Source: Lysobacteraceae bacterium NML03-0222
GTDB taxonomy: Bacteria > Pseudomonadota > Gammaproteobacteria > Xanthomonadales > Xanthomonadaceae
Length of the DNA: 64,000 nt
Assembly: GCA_002798195.1 (NCBI GenBank)
Contig: NWQM01000016.1
Span: 186,001-250,000 of the forward strand
Direction: 5' to 3'
Position 1 is the stretch's first letter; each line of letters opens with the position of its first letter. The translations under genes were made by a program, and so were the position numbers. Below are positions 34,101-41,901 of this stretch, in pieces. A model generated the notes under the pieces. The model saw only the letters and a list, made by a program, of their open reading frames with translations. It did not search any database and was not told the origin of the DNA.

Positions 34101-35981
34101 TCAACCTGCCTGGGCATCCAGCGCCTCCCAGCGCGCATAGGCCGCATCCAGCTCGGTCTGCGCGGCTTCAAGTGCGGCATTGTCGGCCTGCACGGCGGCG
34201 ACATCGCGCTGGAAGTACGCCGGCTCGTTCATGCGTGCAGTGTGCGCGGCAATCTGCGCTTCTAGTGTCTCGATGCGCGCGGGCAGGGCTTCCAGCTCTC
34301 GGGCGTCCTTGTAGCTCAGTTTCTTTTTGGCGCTCGCCGGTTTTTCTGCGGGCTTTTCCGGCGCTCTGGCGGCAACGGGCTTTTCAACCGGCATCGCCGC
34401 CTGCGGGCGTTGCCGCAGCCAATCGCTATAGCCGCCGACATACTCACCTATCCGGCCATCGCCTTCCATCGCCAGCGTGGAAGTGACCACATTGTCGAGA
34501 AAATCACGGTCGTGGCTGACCAAAATCAGGGTGCCGGGATATTCCAGAAGCAGCTCCTCCAAAAGCTCCAGGGTTTCCACATCCAGATCATTGGTCGGCT
34601 CGTCCATCACCAATAGATTGGATGGCTGGGCAAACAGCTTGGCGAGCAGCAGGCGATTGCGCTCGCCGCCGGAAAGCCGGGTAATCGGTGCACGGGCGCG
34701 CTCGGGGGTGAACAAAAAATCCTGCAAATAGCCCAGCACATGCTTGCGACGCCCGCCTACCTCCACGGTGTCGCTGCCTTCGGCGACGTTTTCCATCGCA
34801 TTCCAGTCCTCGCGCAATGTGGCGCGGTACTGGTCGAAATATGCCACCTGCAACTGCGTGCCCAACTGCACTTCGCCGCTATCGGGGGCAAGCTCGCCCA
34901 GGAGCAGCTTCAGCAAGGTGCTCTTGCCACTGCCATTGGGGCCAATCAGGCCGATGCGGTCGCCACGCAACAAGGTGGTGGAAAAGTCTCGCACCAGGGT
35001 CTTGTCGCCGTGGGCAAATCCCAAGTGCTTGACCTGGATGACTTTCTTACCCGAAGCCCCGGCACTAGCCAGCTCCATCTGTACCCTGCCCTGCACTTCA
35101 CGGCGGGCGGCACGCTCACGGCGCATTTCCTTCAACCGCCGCACGCGCCCCTCATCGCGGGTACGACGTGCCTTGATGCCCTGGCGAATCCAGATTTCTT
35201 CTTCAGCCAGCAGTTTGTCGAAACGGGCATTCTCCTGGCGCTCGGCATGCAACCGCTCCTCACGGCGGCGCAGATAGTTGTCCCAGTCTCCCGGCCAGCT
35301 GGTCAGCTCACCACGGTCGATTTCGACAATGCGCGTGGCCAATTGCTTCAGAAAACGCCGATCGTGGGTGATGAACAATAACGCCCCCGGCCATTGCTGC
35401 AAAAAGCCCTCCAGCCAGTCGATGGCCTCGATATCCAAATGGTTGGTCGGCTCATCCAACAGCAACAAGTCCGGTGAGGATACCAATGCCCGCGCCAGCA
35501 ACACGCGGCGCTTCAAGCCGCCGGAAAGCCGGGCGAAGTCGGCTTCGCCATCAAGCTCCAGCCGCTGCAGGGTGTCATTGACGCGCGCCTCCAGCGACCA
35601 GCCGCCCTGGGCTTCGATGGCCGCCTGGACTTTGGCCAGCGCCACTTCATCCAGCACTTCGGCATGGGTCAGATGATGATGCTCGGCAAGCAACTGCCCC
35701 AGCGCGCCCAACCCTTCGGCCACCACATCGAACACCTTGCCTTGCGCCGCCTGCGGCACCTCCTGCTCAAGACGCGCGATACGCACCCCGCTTTGCAGGC
35801 GAATCTCGCCATCATCGGGCTTGATTTCGCCTGCAATCAGTTTCAACAAAGTGGACTTGCCGGCGCCATTGCGACCAATCAGGGCGATACGTTCGCCCGG
35901 CTCGATGGAAAAATTCACCTGCTCCAGCAACAATGGGCCGCCGATACTGAAATCAACGGCGTTCAATGTAATCAGTGGCAT
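34101..35981 (-). CDS. uup: ABC-F ATPase Uup
   Basis: The roughly 626-residue protein has two ABC domains with Walker A motifs GRNGAGKST (about 40) and GPNGSGKST (about 350), and signature motifs LSGGLKRR and LSGGERNR. A basic inter-domain linker (RRTRDEGRVRRLKEMRRERA) and a C-terminal coiled coil (about 540-626) complete it. No membrane segments occur. This is the ABC-F layout of Uup, which acts on ribosomes or on DNA in preventing precise transposon excision. The ATG at 35981 (MPLITLNAVDFSIGG) follows a GGGGC site. A divergent TehB-like gene starts 52 bp upstream. Confidence 0.92.
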   Translation of the reverse strand: MPLITLNAVDFSIGGPLLLEQVNFSIEPGERIALIGRNGAGKSTLLKLIAGEIKPDDGEIRLQSGVRIARLEQEVPQAAQGKVFDVVAEGLGALGQLLAEHHHLTHAEVLDEVALAKVQAAIEAQGGWSLEARVNDTLQRLELDGEADFARLSGGLKRRVLLARALVSSPDLLLLDEPTNHLDIEAIDWLEGFLQQWPGALLFITHDRRFLKQLATRIVEIDRGELTSWPGDWDNYLRRREERLHAERQENARFDKLLAEEEIWIRQGIKARRTRDEGRVRRLKEMRRERAARREVQGRVQMELASAGASGKKVIQVKHLGFAHGDKTLVRDFSTTLLRGDRIGLIGPNGSGKSTLLKLLLGELAPDSGEVQLGTQLQVAYFDQYRATLREDWNAMENVAEGSDTVEVGGRRKHVLGYLQDFLFTPERARAPITRLSGGERNRLLLAKLFAQPSNLLVMDEPTNDLDVETLELLEELLLEYPGTLILVSHDRDFLDNVVTSTLAMEGDGRIGEYVGGYSDWLRQRPQAAMPVEKPVAARAPEKPAEKPASAKKKLSYKDARELEALPARIETLEAQIAAHTARMNEPAYFQRDVAAVQADNAALEAAQTELDAAYARWEALDAQAG

Positions 35982-36033
35982 GAGCGCCCCAAACAAAACA
36001 AAGCGCAATTTTCACATGCTTTTGGAGCCTGTC

Positions 36034-36921
36034 ATGAACAACCTCGTTATCTACAAGACCATGCCGGAATGGACACAGGACACCCTGCCCAAAGGCTTCC
36101 TGCACAACCACAATACCCAGGAGGGTACCTGGGCGCAGCTGCAAATACTGGCAGGAAGCCTTGATTTCGCCATCACCGATAGCCAGGGCAATACTCTGGA
36201 GCACTTTACTTTCAGCCCGGAAAATCAACCGCCCTTGATTGAACCCAAGCAATGGCATCGCATCGTCTCGGCCAGTACCGACATGCGCTGCCGCTTGCAT
36301 TTCATGTGCACACCCGAGGACTACCCCGCCAAGAAATACAAGCTGAGCCGCGCGCATTCCGAAGTCGTCGAAGCCCTGCCGCGTCTTGACCTGCCCGCCA
36401 ATGCCCGTGCACTGGATGTGGGCTGCGGTCGCGGCCGCAACAGCCTGTATCTGGCGCTGCACGGGCTGCATGTGGATGGCATCGACCACAACCCCGAAGC
36501 CTTGCAGACGCTGGCCGAGATCATCGCCAACGAAAACCTCGGCGAGCGCATCAGGCTTGCCGAGGCCGACTTCAATCAGGCCGGCCAACAATCCTTGCTG
36601 CAGGGCTCGTATGACCTCATCCTCTCCACCGTAGTGCTGATGTTCCTGCAGGCAGATGCCGCCCGCGCCCTGATCGCGCAGATGCAGACCGCCACCGCGC
36701 CGGGCGGCTACAACCTGATCGTCAGCGCCATGGACACCGACGACTACCCGTGTACCCAACCCTTCCCCTTCACCCTGCGCGAGGGCGAGCTTTCTGCCAT
36801 GTACCAGGGCTGGGAGCTGCTCAAATACAACGAAAACCCGGGACACCTTCATAAAACCGATGCCGAAGGCAATCCCATCGCCCTGCGCTTTGCCACCCTG
36901 CTGGCAAGAAAGCCGCAATAA
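36034..36921 (+). CDS. tehB: TehB-like methyltransferase with N-terminal cupin-like domain
   Basis: The 295-residue protein joins an N-terminal DUF1971-type domain (about 1-95, NNLVIYKTMPEWTQDTLPKG) to a SAM-dependent methyltransferase domain. The latter has the motif I loop ALDVGCGRGRNSLYLALHG and D131-type acidic residue in GIDHNPEAL. That fusion is the long form of TehB, linked to tellurite resistance through methylation. The ATG at 36034 follows TTGGAGCC. A strong hairpin terminator (36942-36962) follows. Confidence 0.87.
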   Translation: MNNLVIYKTMPEWTQDTLPKGFLHNHNTQEGTWAQLQILAGSLDFAITDSQGNTLEHFTFSPENQPPLIEPKQWHRIVSASTDMRCRLHFMCTPEDYPAKKYKLSRAHSEVVEALPRLDLPANARALDVGCGRGRNSLYLALHGLHVDGIDHNPEALQTLAEIIANENLGERIRLAEADFNQAGQQSLLQGSYDLILSTVVLMFLQADAARALIAQMQTATAPGGYNLIVSAMDTDDYPCTQPFPFTLREGELSAMYQGWELLKYNENPGHLHKTDAEGNPIALRFATLLARKPQ

Positions 36922-36941
36922 GTTCTGAACTGCATGAAAAA

Positions 36942-36962
36942 AACCGCCCCTTGGGGCGGTTT
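36942..36962. terminator. Bidirectional Rho-independent terminator
   Basis: AACCGCCCC / GGGGCGGTT arms with a short TT(A) loop, flanked by A-run and T-run. It serves tehB on the plus strand and can also stop the DUF3298-type lipoprotein transcript on the minus strand. Confidence 0.85.
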
Positions 36963-36982
36963 TGCAAAAATGAACATTGCAA

Positions 36983-37810
36983 TCAACTTCCCGTGAACAT
37001 CGCTCGATACTTTGCCGTCAAATGCGGGCGCAGTACGGAAGCAGGCACGTCCACACTTTGGGTACCATCGGAGTATGGGCCAACCTGGTAGGGCGGAAAT
37101 ACAAAGCGCAGGCCAAACCATTTGCCATCGGCCGAAGGAATCGGCTCGAACTGGGCAAAGTTGGCCGCATCGGGCATGGTGCCTTCTTCAATCATATTGC
37201 TGGCACTGCGGATGATTTCAGTGCGCTCAGGCAAAGGCACTTCATCTTCATCAAGACGCGCCTCTACCTGGGCGCCCAATTGTTTGCGCACATAGTCCGA
37301 TATGGCCTGCCAACCAGAGCGCTCGGACACCAAATCCTGCGGGCTGAGCATCCGGTCTTCCTGTGGCAGATAGGTAAAACGCGCAATCAGCGGGATGCCA
37401 TGTGCACCGCCGGTATACAGGCTGCCATCGACGGCCACCACTACCGCAGCGGGGGTATTCATCAGCTCAATGAAATTGAGGCTCAGGTCATAAGTATTGC
37501 CGCCACCGACAGAATCACCGGCGAGCTTGACCGCATCATCCAGATCCTGCTGTGCGCTTTGGGCGTAATCAAACAGCGCTTGGGCAAGCTTGGGATGCTG
37601 ATTGGCAACTGCAGGATAAGTAATGCCGATGAGGTATTTGGAGTTGCGCTCGGTTACATCCTGAAGCGGTAAGGCCAATGCCTGCGCAGAGAGTTGTTCA
37701 TCGGCAGACTGGGATACGGCGGCTGAGTCCTTGTCCACCGAGGGTGCTTCCACCCGACAGCCAGCAAGCACGAGGGAAAGCATCAACACGGGCACACTTC
37801 GCAAAAACAT
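36983..37810 (-). CDS. DUF3298/RsiV-like periplasmic lipoprotein
   Basis: The 275-residue lipoprotein (lipobox LAGC near residue 18) carries a DUF4163-like segment (YLIGITYPAVANQHPKLAQA) and a DUF3298-type C-terminal domain. The latter shows GSLYTGGAHGIPLIARFTYL, LSPQDLV and FPPYQVGPYSDGTQSVDVP. The same domain pair occurs in RsiV, but here no anti-sigma domain is attached. Role unknown; probably an envelope protein of the outer leaflet facing the periplasm. Confidence 0.82.
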   Translation of the reverse strand: MFLRSVPVLMLSLVLAGCRVEAPSVDKDSAAVSQSADEQLSAQALALPLQDVTERNSKYLIGITYPAVANQHPKLAQALFDYAQSAQQDLDDAVKLAGDSVGGGNTYDLSLNFIELMNTPAAVVVAVDGSLYTGGAHGIPLIARFTYLPQEDRMLSPQDLVSERSGWQAISDYVRKQLGAQVEARLDEDEVPLPERTEIIRSASNMIEEGTMPDAANFAQFEPIPSADGKWFGLRFVFPPYQVGPYSDGTQSVDVPASVLRPHLTAKYRAMFTGS

Positions 37811-37913
37811 GGGATATACGCTGAAAACTGGTTGAGTTCATCATGCCATGATGAATGTGATACCCGCATCATGCTGGCATTGGGAAGTCTGCTTTCTTGT
37901 CTTGACCAACAAG

Positions 37914-37938
37914 AAAACCCGGCCGCAGCCGGGTTTTT
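37914..37938 (-). terminator. Rho-independent terminator of cspA
   Basis: CCCGGC-CGCA-GCCGGG hairpin with flanking A- and T-runs, 14 bp after the stop codon of the cold-shock gene on the minus strand. Confidence 0.85.
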
Positions 37939-37951
37939 CATGCAGAGGCGA

Positions 37952-38161
37952 TTACAGCGCTTGTACTTCGTCGGCTTGCAGGCCTTTCTGACCCTGCACC
38001 ACCTTGAAGGACACCTGCTGGCCTTCCTGCAGCGACTTGAAGCCGGTGCCCTGGATGGAGCGGAAGTGGACAAACAAATCAGCGCCGCTTTCGGGGGTGA
38101 TGAAGCCATAACCCTTGGCGTCGTTGAACCATTTGACGGTACCGGTCTGACGATCAGACAT
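37952..38161 (-). CDS. cspA: Cold-shock domain protein
   Basis: The 69-residue CspA-type protein has both RNA-binding motifs: KGYGFI near residues 15-20 and DLFVHF near 27-32. It acts as an RNA chaperone. The ATG at 38161 follows AAGGAGTAACAAC. The region upstream (38162 to about 38330) has no gene on either strand and could be a long 5' leader of the kind found in cold-shock mRNAs. Confidence 0.93.
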   Translation of the reverse strand: MSDRQTGTVKWFNDAKGYGFITPESGADLFVHFRSIQGTGFKSLQEGQQVSFKVVQGQKGLQADEVQAL

Positions 38162-38365
38162 GTTGTTACTCCTTGGAAACAATTGAATGAAAACACGGCA
38201 CAAGGCCGGACTGTCAGACAAGGGGCAACACGCAAGCGATGAAGCTGACCGCACGATCAAATACATCGGATCACTATGTTTCCGTGATCCCGCTGAAACA
38301 GTATGCGCACCATACACCAAAGCCACGCAAGAAGGGGGAGGTTTTTCACGCTTTGGACAAAAACA

Positions 38366-38644
38366 TCAGCCTGATGCGAGCAAATCCGCGTATTCAGCAT
38401 GTCGCTTCATCCAGCTGTCCACATAGGAGCACTGCGGATTGACCTGCAAACCTTCGGCGCGTGCCCATTGCAGCGCAGCTTCGGTCAGTTTTCCGGCAAG
38501 ACCGCGACCGCCAATTTCTGCGGGGACATGGGTACGGAAAATCACCACATTCTTGCACTCTTTGCGGTAATGAAGGCTGGCCTGATATCCGTCTTCTTGC
38601 AACCAGAATTGTCCAGCACCGTCATCGTGCACGATTTGAGTCAT
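38366..38644 (-). CDS. YjdJ-type small GNAT acetyltransferase
   Basis: The 92-residue protein has the short GNAT fold (Gcn5-related, DUF4442/YjdJ type) with VPAEIGGRGLAGKLTEAALQ as the acetyl-CoA loop. It ends with the PQCSYVDSWMKRHAEYADLL block typical of this subgroup. Substrate unknown. It starts 1 bp after the stop of the rhomboid gene, so both share a transcript. Confidence 0.87.
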   Translation of the reverse strand: MTQIVHDDGAGQFWLQEDGYQASLHYRKECKNVVIFRTHVPAEIGGRGLAGKLTEAALQWARAEGLQVNPQCSYVDSWMKRHAEYADLLASG

Positions 38645-38645
38645 T

Positions 38646-39257
38646 TCAAACGCCCAGTTGTCGGAAAAAATGTCCTGCCAAACCCGGCTGGGTCAGCAGC
38701 ATGAACAAGACGCCATAGGCCGCCCCGGCCAAGTGGGTGCCATGGGCGATATTGTCACTGCCACGGCGCTCCATCCAGATGGAATAAGCCACATACAAGA
38801 CCGCAAAAACGATAGCCGGAATCGGTACCGGGATGGGAAAAATCACCAGCTTCGACCAAGGCGAGAACAGGATGAAGGCAAACAGCACTGCCGAGGTGCC
38901 ACCGGAAGCGCCCAGGCTGCGATAGTTCGGGTTTTGGCGGTGCCCAAGCCAGGCCGGCAGGGCGGCCATGACAATCGCGGAGAGATAGAAAAACGCAAAC
39001 CCAGCCGCTGCGGAGAGTCCCTCGCCGAAGACCTGCTCAATCTGCCTACCAAAAAAGAACAGCGTCACCATATTGAAGATCAAGTGCATCCAGTCGGCAT
39101 GGATGAATCCGTGGGTGAGCAGGCGCTCATATTGCTTGCGGCGCGCCATCAGCGCCGGCCACAACATCAAGCGCTCCAGCAGCCGCTCGTTATCGAAAGC
39201 CCGCCATGAAACCAGTACGGTGATGGCGATGATGATGAGGGTCATGCTGATATTCAT
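38646..39257 (-). CDS. Rhomboid-family intramembrane serine protease
   Basis: The roughly 203-residue protein has about six membrane segments. The nucleophile motif is SLGASGGTSA; HGTHLAGAAYG, with the partner His, lies in the last segment. The L1-loop pattern HGFIHADWMHLIFNM is present with the HxxxxHxxxN spacing. Rhomboids cut transmembrane segments of client proteins; clients are unknown. The ATG at 39257 has GGAGACAGGCC upstream. Confidence 0.88.
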   Translation of the reverse strand: MNISMTLIIIAITVLVSWRAFDNERLLERLMLWPALMARRKQYERLLTHGFIHADWMHLIFNMVTLFFFGRQIEQVFGEGLSAAAGFAFFYLSAIVMAALPAWLGHRQNPNYRSLGASGGTSAVLFAFILFSPWSKLVIFPIPVPIPAIVFAVLYVAYSIWMERRGSDNIAHGTHLAGAAYGVLFMLLTQPGLAGHFFRQLGV

Positions 39258-39396
39258 GGCCTGTCTCCACGAGACATCAAAACACACCAGGTATCGGGGT
39301 TAATCATGCTACTGCCCACATTTCCAGGGGCGGCAAGACTACCACCGCCGGCTTGAGCCGCCTAATATCGACGGGTTTCCCAACCAAGATGCCTGT

Positions 39397-41172
39397 ATGC
39401 CTCGCCTCAATGCACTTGCCCTTGCCAGCCTGATGGCCCTGTCCCCGCTTTCGCTGATGGCTGCCCCGCCCCTGTCCACCCATGCCGAGCGCAGCGGCTT
39501 TACCCAAACCGGCCGCTATGCAGAGGTGATTGCACTATGCGAGCGCTTTGCACAAACGTATCCGCAGCAGGTGCGCTGCTTTGATTTTGGCACCACGCCT
39601 GAAGGCCGGCCGATGAAGGCATTGGCGGTATCGGCCAGCGGGGTGCTAGACGCAAAAACTGCCCGCACCCGGAATTTGCCGGTGATTCTGGTGCAAGGCG
39701 GCATCCATGCCGGTGAAATCGACGGCAAGGATGCGGTGTTCTGGCTGCTGCGCGAATGGCTTGAAGACCCGCAAAAGATGGCGCTGCTGCAACAGCAAGT
39801 GATGCTGTTTGTGCCGGTGTTCAATGTCGATGGTCATGAAAACTTCCGCGCCTGGCAGCGTCCCAATCAGCGCGGCCCGGAGCAAATGGGTTTTCGCGTC
39901 ACCGCGCAGCGCTACAACCTCAACCGCGACTATCTGAAGGCCGATTCGCCGGAGATGCAGGCCATGCTGCGGCTGGTCAATCAATGGGATCCACTGGTGG
40001 AAATCGACCTGCATGCCACCGATGGCGCACAGTTCCAACACGATATTTCCATCACCGCACATCCGGTGAATATTGGTGATGCGGCGCTGGCACATGTGGG
40101 GCGCAATCTGCGCGATGGCATCATCGCCGAGCTTGGCAAAAAAGGCTCGATGCCGGTGGACTTCTACCCCAGTTTCGTCGAATACGACAATCCGGCTTCG
40201 GGCTTTTCCGAGGGCGTACCCAGCCCGCGCTTTTCGCATGGCTATTTCTGGCTGCGCAACCGCATCGGTATCCTGGTGGAAACCCATAGCTGGCGCAGTT
40301 ATCCCGAGCGCGTGCGCGCAACCCGCATCAGCGTGGAAAGCCTGATTGGGCAGATAGCTCGCCACGGCAAGGACTGGCAGGCCGTGGCCACAGCCACCGA
40401 TGCCCGCAGCGCTGCCCTTGCCGGCCAGCGCATACCGTTGAGCTGGAAAGTGCTGGAAGAGGCCAAAACCATCGACTTCCAGGGCTATGCCTATACCCGC
40501 ACCCCGTCAGACATTTCCGGCGCCCTGATGACCCGCTATGACGAAACCACCCCGCAAGTCTGGCGTGTGCCGCTACGCAACCAGGTCGCTCCGGCATTGC
40601 AGGTCACTGCCCCGGAAAATGGCTATCTGATCCCCGCCGCCTGGGCCAGCCTCTTCCAGCCCAAGCTGACGCTGCATGGCATCGAACACCACCGCATCGA
40701 GCAGGCACTTGCCGATATTCCGGTGGAAGTTTTCCGTGCCAGCCGGGTCGAATTCGCCAAGACATCCGTGGAGGGTCAGCAGCGGCTCAATATCGAAGGC
40801 CAGTGGCAGGCTGAAGACCGCCAAAGTCTTGCGCCCGGCGCATTGTGGGTGCCCATCCGCCAGGCCAAGGCGCGTCTTGTCATGCAGCTTCTTGAGCCGC
40901 AAGCCCCGGATGCCCTAGTGGCGTGGGGAAAAATGAACAATGTCTTTGAGCGCAAGGAATATATGGAGGACTATGTCGCCGAGGCCGAAGCCCGCAAGAT
41001 GCTGGCGCAGGATCCTGCATTGAAAGCCGAGTTCCAGCGCCGTCTGGCCGAAGATGCCGAATTTGCCGCCTCGGCCGAAAAGCGACTGGAATTTTTCTAC
41101 CGCCGCCATCCGGCCTATGACCGCGAGCTGCACCGCTACCCGGTGGTTCGTCCCTTGCAGGCAATCAAGTAA
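39397..41172 (+). CDS. M14-family zinc carboxypeptidase, exported
   Basis: The 591-residue enzyme has a signal peptide (1-22, cut near MAAPP). Zinc ligands are H and E of GGIHAGEIDGKD (about residue 105) and H of VEIDLHATDGAQF. The catalytic Glu fits GILVETHSWRSYPERVRA. Peptidases of this family remove C-terminal residues from peptides in the periplasm or outside. The C-terminal 200 residues are an extra domain of no clear name. It is a monocistronic gene facing away from the rhomboid gene. Confidence 0.88.
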   Translation: MPRLNALALASLMALSPLSLMAAPPLSTHAERSGFTQTGRYAEVIALCERFAQTYPQQVRCFDFGTTPEGRPMKALAVSASGVLDAKTARTRNLPVILVQGGIHAGEIDGKDAVFWLLREWLEDPQKMALLQQQVMLFVPVFNVDGHENFRAWQRPNQRGPEQMGFRVTAQRYNLNRDYLKADSPEMQAMLRLVNQWDPLVEIDLHATDGAQFQHDISITAHPVNIGDAALAHVGRNLRDGIIAELGKKGSMPVDFYPSFVEYDNPASGFSEGVPSPRFSHGYFWLRNRIGILVETHSWRSYPERVRATRISVESLIGQIARHGKDWQAVATATDARSAALAGQRIPLSWKVLEEAKTIDFQGYAYTRTPSDISGALMTRYDETTPQVWRVPLRNQVAPALQVTAPENGYLIPAAWASLFQPKLTLHGIEHHRIEQALADIPVEVFRASRVEFAKTSVEGQQRLNIEGQWQAEDRQSLAPGALWVPIRQAKARLVMQLLEPQAPDALVAWGKMNNVFERKEYMEDYVAEAEARKMLAQDPALKAEFQRRLAEDAEFAASAEKRLEFFYRRHPAYDRELHRYPVVRPLQAIK

Positions 41173-41223
41173 GCCAGCCCTTGCGCGGCGCAACATGACT
41201 TGTGCACAGACCCAGGTCTAGAA

Positions 41224-41248
41224 TCAATCAATTGTTTGAATTGATTGA
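41224..41248. promoter_or_regulatory. Palindromic operator upstream of the TetR gene
   Basis: TCAATCAATT-GTTTG-AATTGATTGA has perfect 10-bp arms and ends 5 bp before the TetR start codon. Its size and place fit an operator for autorepression by the TetR protein. It does not match a PsrA or FadR site known to me. Confidence 0.6.
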
Positions 41249-41253
41249 CTCAC

Positions 41254-41868
41254 ATGGCTGCTATCCAGTTCAGCACCAAAGACCGGATTCTCAATGCCGC
41301 AGAAGCCCTGTTCGCCGAGCAGGGCTTTTCCGCGACATCCTTGCGTGAAGTCACCAGCCGTGCCGATGTCAATATCGCTGCGGTCAATTACCACTTTGGC
41401 AGCAAGGAAAATCTCGTCAACGAAGTATTCCGGCGGCGCATGGATGAGATGAGTCAGGCGCGGCTGACGCTTTTGAAAGCTGCCGAAGCTGAGCAGCCCG
41501 GTCAGATCGAGGCCATCCTGCGCGCCTTCATTATTCCCGCGCTTGGCGTTTCCACCGAGCGCGGCGGGGTGGCCTTCATCCGCGTGATTGCCCGTGCCTA
41601 TGCGGAAAAAAACGACAGTCTGCGCACCTTTCTGTCGGCACGCTACGGTCATGTGCTGCGCGAATTCGCCAAGGCATTGGCACCCTGCCTGCCCGGAATT
41701 TCCAAGGAGCAGCTGTACTGGCGGCTGGACTTTGTCATCGGTGCACTGACTTATGCGATGTCGGATTTCGGGGTCATCAAGCGCCCTTCCGGCATCAGCG
41801 AGGCCGCCCATCGCGAACGCGCCACGCAGGAGTTGATTGCTTTCGCCGTAGCCGGGCTGAGAGCCTGA
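41254..41868 (+). CDS. TetR/AcrR-family regulator of the fatty-acid operon
   Basis: The 204-residue TetR protein has an N-terminal helix-turn-helix (STKDRILNAAEALFAEQGFS, then AAVNYHFGSKENLVNEVF). The C-terminal helical domain should bind a ligand. The beta-oxidation genes follow in the same direction 33 bp downstream, so acyl-CoA is the likely ligand, as for PsrA-like regulators. A 25-bp palindrome overlaps its leader. Confidence 0.88.
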   Translation: MAAIQFSTKDRILNAAEALFAEQGFSATSLREVTSRADVNIAAVNYHFGSKENLVNEVFRRRMDEMSQARLTLLKAAEAEQPGQIEAILRAFIIPALGVSTERGGVAFIRVIARAYAEKNDSLRTFLSARYGHVLREFAKALAPCLPGISKEQLYWRLDFVIGALTYAMSDFGVIKRPSGISEAAHRERATQELIAFAVAGLRA

Positions 41869-41901
41869 GCCTTCTCCCATCCACCCTCACCGGAGCCTGA
41901 A